Assembly: GCF_000178835.2 (NCBI RefSeq)
Contig: NC_015275.1
Coordinates: 1,695,001-1,759,000, forward strand
Source of the DNA: Cellulosilyticum lentocellum DSM 5427
Lineage (GTDB): Bacteria; Bacillota; Clostridia; Lachnospirales; Cellulosilyticaceae
Length of the DNA: 64,000 nucleotides
Reading direction: 5' to 3'
Below the pieces are notes generated by a model. The model was not told the DNA's origin. It was given only the letters and a program-made list of their open reading frames with translations, and made no database searches. Below are positions 60,768 through 64,000 of this stretch, piece after piece. Within the stretch, counting starts at the first letter, position 1, and every line of letters begins with the position of its first letter. The translations under genes and the position numbers were made by a program.

Positions 60768-60900
60768 TGTGCTCAAACTAGTATAGCTTATTCATAAGCT
60801 GCTACTACTACATCTCATCTTTAGGATAGCCCATCAGCTTCCTGAGTAAAGGCATAGAATAGATAGGGCGATAGTTAAAATTAAAATAAAATTACTTATA

Positions 60901-60953
60901 AAATCCGAACAATGATATGTAAACTTGTTTTATTGTTCGAAAATGTGTATAAT
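60901..60953 (+). promoter_or_regulatory. PurR-type box pair and promoter
   Basis: AAATCCGAACAAT (60901-60913) fits the Bacillus PurBox AWWWCCGAACWWT exactly. ATTGTTCGAAAAT (60932-60944) is the inverted partner with one mismatch, 18 bp away. The promoter TTGTTT 60925-60930, 17 bp, TATAAT 60948-60953 overlaps the second box. Indicates control by PurR and PRPP level. Confidence 0.75.
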
Positions 60954-60998
60954 AAAATATATACAATTATAAAATAATGTTTAACAGGGAGATATCAA

Positions 60999-62402
60999 AT
61001 GGGTGGAATTTTTGGAGTAGCATTAAAAAAAGATTGTGTCTTAGATTTATTTTTTGGAACAGATTATCATTCACACTTAGGTACTAGAAGAGGAGGAATG
61101 GCTGTTTATGGGGAAAAAGGCTTTAACCGTTCAATCCATAACATTCAAAATTCACCCTTTCGTACAAAGTTCGAAAAAGATGTAGAAGAACTATCAGGAA
61201 ATATTGGCATTGGGTGTATTTCAGATACTGAGCCTCAGCCTTTATTAGTACAATCACATTTAGGGAGTTTTGCGATTACAACGGTTGGAAAGATTAATAA
61301 TACGGAAGAGCTTGTGGAAAAGACCTTTCAAAATGGTAATACACACTTTTTAGAAATGAGTGGGGGCAATATTAATCCAACAGAACTTGTAGCTGCTTTA
61401 ATGAATCATAAAGATACCATTGTGGAAGGGATTCAATATGTTCAAGAATGTATCAAAGGATCTATGACTTTGATTGTGATGACTAAGGAAGGTTTATACG
61501 CAGCCAGAGACCTCTATGGCAGGACACCTTTATCAATAGGAAAAAAAGAGGAAGGCTATTGTATTGCCTTTGAGAGTTTTGCTTATATTAATTTAGGCTA
61601 TAAAACCCAATACGAATTAGGGCCTGCTGAGATTGTCTATGTCACACCAGAAGGGATGGAGACCGTCAGCCCGGCGAAAGAAGAAATGAAAATTTGTACC
61701 TTCTTATGGATTTATTATGGCTATCCTACTTCTACATATGAGGGGATAAATGTTGAGAAAATGCGTTACGATTGTGGTAAAATGTTAGCTAAAAGGGATC
61801 ATGTAACACCAGATATAGTAGCAGGTGTGCCAGACTCAGGAACTGCCCATGCCATTGGATATGCCAATGCTTCAGGTATTCCTTTTGCAAGGCCATTTAT
61901 TAAATATACCCCAACATGGGCAAGGTCATTTATGCCAACTAGTCAAAATCAACGTAATCTCATTGCACGTATGAAACTTATTCCAGTAGATGCATTAATT
62001 AAGGATAAAAGCTTATTATTAATTGATGACTCTATTGTACGTGGTACTCAGCTGAGAGAAACAACAGAGCTACTATATGAAAGTGGCGCAAAAGAAGTAC
62101 ATATTCGTCCGGCTTGTCCACCTTTATTATTTGGCTGTAAGTATTTAAATTTCTCTCGTTCTAATTCAGAGTTAGATTTAATTACAAGAAGAATCATATT
62201 AGAAAGAGAAGGAGATAAAGCTGAAGAAATGCTAGAGGATTATGCTAATCCAGATAGTCAAAATTATAAAGAGATGATAGATACCATTTGTAGACAATTG
62301 AAGTTTACTTCTCTTAGATTTCATAGATTAGATGATATGATTGAATCTGTAGGTATCAAACCTTGCAAGCTTTGTACTTACTGCTGGAATGGAAAAGAGT
62401 AA
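60999..62402 (+). CDS. PurF-like amidophosphoribosyltransferase paralogue lacking the N-terminal cysteine
   Basis: 467 residues with an N-terminal Ntn-hydrolase (glutaminase) domain and a C-terminal phosphoribosyltransferase domain with intact LLLIDDSIVRGTQLRET and GVPDSGTAHAIGYA. PurF proteins start MCGIFG after processing to the Cys nucleophile; this one begins MGGIFGVALKK, so the nucleophile is Gly. The glutaminase half should be inactive. The C terminus has CKLCTYCW, a possible metal site. PurR boxes upstream place it in the purine regulon. It may use free ammonia, or be a regulator or a different transferase. Confidence 0.85.
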   Translation: MGGIFGVALKKDCVLDLFFGTDYHSHLGTRRGGMAVYGEKGFNRSIHNIQNSPFRTKFEKDVEELSGNIGIGCISDTEPQPLLVQSHLGSFAITTVGKINNTEELVEKTFQNGNTHFLEMSGGNINPTELVAALMNHKDTIVEGIQYVQECIKGSMTLIVMTKEGLYAARDLYGRTPLSIGKKEEGYCIAFESFAYINLGYKTQYELGPAEIVYVTPEGMETVSPAKEEMKICTFLWIYYGYPTSTYEGINVEKMRYDCGKMLAKRDHVTPDIVAGVPDSGTAHAIGYANASGIPFARPFIKYTPTWARSFMPTSQNQRNLIARMKLIPVDALIKDKSLLLIDDSIVRGTQLRETTELLYESGAKEVHIRPACPPLLFGCKYLNFSRSNSELDLITRRIILEREGDKAEEMLEDYANPDSQNYKEMIDTICRQLKFTSLRFHRLDDMIESVGIKPCKLCTYCWNGKE

Positions 62403-62425
62403 AATCTCCTTTCATTATAAAGAAG

Positions 62426-62474
62426 AAAAACTAGAAGAGGTGTTGCTCATTTGTAGCATCTCTTCTAGTTTTTA
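62426..62474. terminator. bidirectional terminator
   Basis: AAAAACTAGAAGAGGTG pairs with CATCTCTTCTAGTTTTT; it overlaps the end of the AraC gene. Confidence 0.85.
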
Positions 62475-63316
62475 TATTGTAGTAAATAGGCTTTGGGAGT
62501 GGTATGAAACTCCTTCTTAAAAGCCCTAGCAAATTGACTATAGTCTGTAAAGCCACAACTTATATAAACTTCAGAAGGAGGTATACCATCTTGAAGGAGA
62601 TGAGAAGCCTTAATAAGACGCTTTTTTTGTATATACTGATGTAAGCTATATCCGGTTTCTGTTTTAAAAAAATGCATTAAATAGTGTTTGCTCAGATAAA
62701 AGGTAGTAGCTAATTCACTAATAGGAAGAGGTTTTTCTAAATTGATATTAATGTAGTCAATAAGTTGAGTAATACGCGGATGATAGACAATATCAGGTGA
62801 AGTTACTGAATGATTTGCTTCTAAGATGTAACGATTAAGCCAGATAAGCAGCTGGGTTAAGTGAACAGTTTCTAATAACTCATGGGCGAAGAGGTTATCT
62901 TTTTGAGAGGTTTCTAGCTGTTCTAATAAGTGGCGAAAGTGTTTTTGATTTTTAGTAGTAAGACGTAATAAATGTGATTGATTGCAGGATGTATAAAAAC
63001 ACTGCATACAATCTTCTGAGACTATATGTAAATGAGGATTAAGCCATAAAACAATACGTTCATAGGGTTGTTCATGGTGAATAAGTGGTTTATGTAGAGC
63101 ATTGTTAGGAACTAATAGTAAATCACCAGGGCGCAAATGATAATATTTTCCTTCTATACAATACGTGACAGAACCTTCTATAAAGAGGATGAGCTTATGA
63201 AAATCATGATAATGCATAGAGAAAGTTTGACTTTCCTGATCCCTTAAATGAAAAAATAAATAATCCTGATGCAAATAACCTTTGCGTTTATTTAAGCCAT
63301 CTTCTGTATTATTCAT
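62465..63316 (-). CDS. AraC-family transcriptional regulator
   Basis: 283 residues from ATG 63316 (AAGGAGGT just before; the longer frame to 63406 begins with hydrophobic Cys-rich sequence and no ribosome site). N-terminal cupin sensing domain (YHDFHKLILFIEGSVTY; LRPGDLLLVPNNALH) and a C-terminal double helix-turn-helix (ISELATTFYLSKHYLMHFFK; PSEVYISCGFTDYSQFARAFKKEF). A sugar or small molecule is the likely ligand; no target adjacent. Confidence 0.92.
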   Translation of the reverse strand: MNNTEDGLNKRKGYLHQDYLFFHLRDQESQTFSMHYHDFHKLILFIEGSVTYCIEGKYYHLRPGDLLLVPNNALHKPLIHHEQPYERIVLWLNPHLHIVSEDCMQCFYTSCNQSHLLRLTTKNQKHFRHLLEQLETSQKDNLFAHELLETVHLTQLLIWLNRYILEANHSVTSPDIVYHPRITQLIDYININLEKPLPISELATTFYLSKHYLMHFFKTETGYSLHQYIQKKRLIKASHLLQDGIPPSEVYISCGFTDYSQFARAFKKEFHTTPKAYLLQYKN

Positions 63317-63439
63317 AATAACCTCCTTGTATAAGTTTGCTTTATTATAGCACTTTTTACATAGTAAGAAGCATTTTTTGCAGAGATAATATGAAAAAAG
63401 TAGCATACAATTAAGTAAATACTAGGGAGGTGACCTATA

Positions 63440-64000
63440 ATGATAGGGAAAAAATTAGTGGATTTATTAGCGGGTGTGGATTATAAAGTACTACAAGGAA
63501 AGATAGAGCACGAGGTAAAGCACATAGCATGGGATACAAGAACCATGGTAGAAGGCGCTTTATTTATTTGTGTTAAGAATAGAAATGTAGATCGTCATTG
63601 TTTCGCACAAGAAGCAATTAAACAAGGGGCAACTATTTTAATGATTGAACATGAGATTGATCAAGTACCTGAAAAAGTAACCATTATTCAAGTAGATGAT
63701 AGCCGTAAAGCGATGTCTATTATCGCCCAAAATTATTATGAAAAACCCGGTGAAGCTTTAAAAATGATAGGTGTAACAGGAACTAATGGAAAAACTTCGA
63801 TTACCCATTTTATTGCACAGGTTTTAAGTACTTTAGGTGAGAAAACAGGTGTTATTGGAACAATCCGTAATACGCTAGAGGGAGAAAAGCTAAAGACTAA
63901 AAAAATTAATCCCACAACACCGGATGCCATTGAACTACAGGCTAGCTTAAAAGAGATGTTAGATAAGGGAGCAACCTATGGTGTGATGGAAGTAACCTCT
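63440..64000 (+). CDS. murE: UDP-MurNAc-tripeptide synthetase, 5' part
   Basis: 187 codons to the window edge, no stop. The P-loop GVTGTNGKTS at about 109-118 and INPTTPD, then MEVTS, identify a Mur ligase of MurE type, which adds the third residue (probably diaminopimelate) to the peptidoglycan stem. GGGAGG at 63425-63430 precedes ATG 63440. MurE usually reads MEVSSH at this point; here it is MEVTS. The amino-acid specificity loop lies outside the window. Confidence 0.92.
   Translation, partial: MIGKKLVDLLAGVDYKVLQGKIEHEVKHIAWDTRTMVEGALFICVKNRNVDRHCFAQEAIKQGATILMIEHEIDQVPEKVTIIQVDDSRKAMSIIAQNYYEKPGEALKMIGVTGTNGKTSITHFIAQVLSTLGEKTGVIGTIRNTLEGEKLKTKKINPTTPDAIELQASLKEMLDKGATYGVMEVTS

Noticed and set aside
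60870-60998. Purine or guanine riboswitch before the PurF-like gene
   Set aside because: The region is explained by a PurR box pair and promoter, and no purine aptamer core was found.

Overview
The window is AT-rich, gene-dense DNA from a Gram-positive anaerobe, most likely a member of the Clostridia (Lachnospiraceae or Cellulosilyticum-like). The signs are strong aaggagg-type ribosome binding sites, many short hairpin terminators, DUF1540 and SEC-C proteins, PurR-type boxes, a BceRS-AB module, a VanG-type cluster and an oxygen-sensitive cysteine desulfidase family enzyme. No rRNA, tRNA, CRISPR array, complete IS element or prophage was seen. The window ends inside murE.

Layout. 1-5530: a VanG-type D-Ala-D-Ser cluster (ligase, VanXY, and a VanT divided into separate membrane and racemase genes), followed by a small DUF1874 protein of the AcrIII-1/Crn2 cyclic-oligoadenylate ring nuclease family. 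Related copies of a hairpin-bearing repeat flank this block. 5530-12700: brnQ, then an eroded accessory zone with a TPR pseudogene carrying two in-frame stops, a duplicated small helix-turn-helix gene with its promoter, several unlisted small ORFs, an Fe-S aldo/keto reductase, an ECF S-component and a DUF1893 gene. 12700-18800: amtB-glnK behind a probable attenuator, a chemoreceptor, a TetR-MATE pair with a likely operator, and a DUF1540 protein. 18800-26400: cysteine desulfidase family gene (minus), an SPFH and ribbon-helix-helix operon behind a 24-bp palindrome, MarR, a monofunctional glycosyltransferase, a secreted GHL10/SH3b protein and a second aldo/keto reductase.

26500-35600: an NAD-related cluster (isochorismatase-family hydrolase, PRPP-synthetase-like, NAMPT-like, NadE, PanE-like), then a zinc-ribbon protein, a P-loop kinase and GNAT acetyltransferases, one of them broken. 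35600-41000: a polyamine operon (basic amino-acid decarboxylase, SpeE, carboxy(nor)spermidine dehydrogenase and decarboxylase). 41000-56000: a beta-helix lipoprotein, an ABC-F protein, a K+ channel, a DHH phosphoesterase and CDF transporter, SEC-C methionine aminopeptidase, an ABC exporter behind a 17-bp inverted repeat, a membrane-anchored double nitrilase, a polysaccharide deacetylase, a zinc ribbon and a TIM-barrel protein. 56000-64000: bceRSAB, a PurR-box-controlled PurF paralogue lacking the catalytic cysteine, an AraC regulator and the start of murE.

The genes group into cell-envelope defence (van, bce, deacetylase, glycosyltransferase, SPFH), nucleotide and NAD metabolism, and nitrogen and polyamine metabolism. 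The observations most worth a second look are the isolated ring-nuclease homologue beside the van genes, the PRPP-synthetase-like/NAMPT-like pair (possible NARP1-type NAD rebuilding), the Cys-less PurF paralogue under PurR boxes, and the tandem nitrilase.
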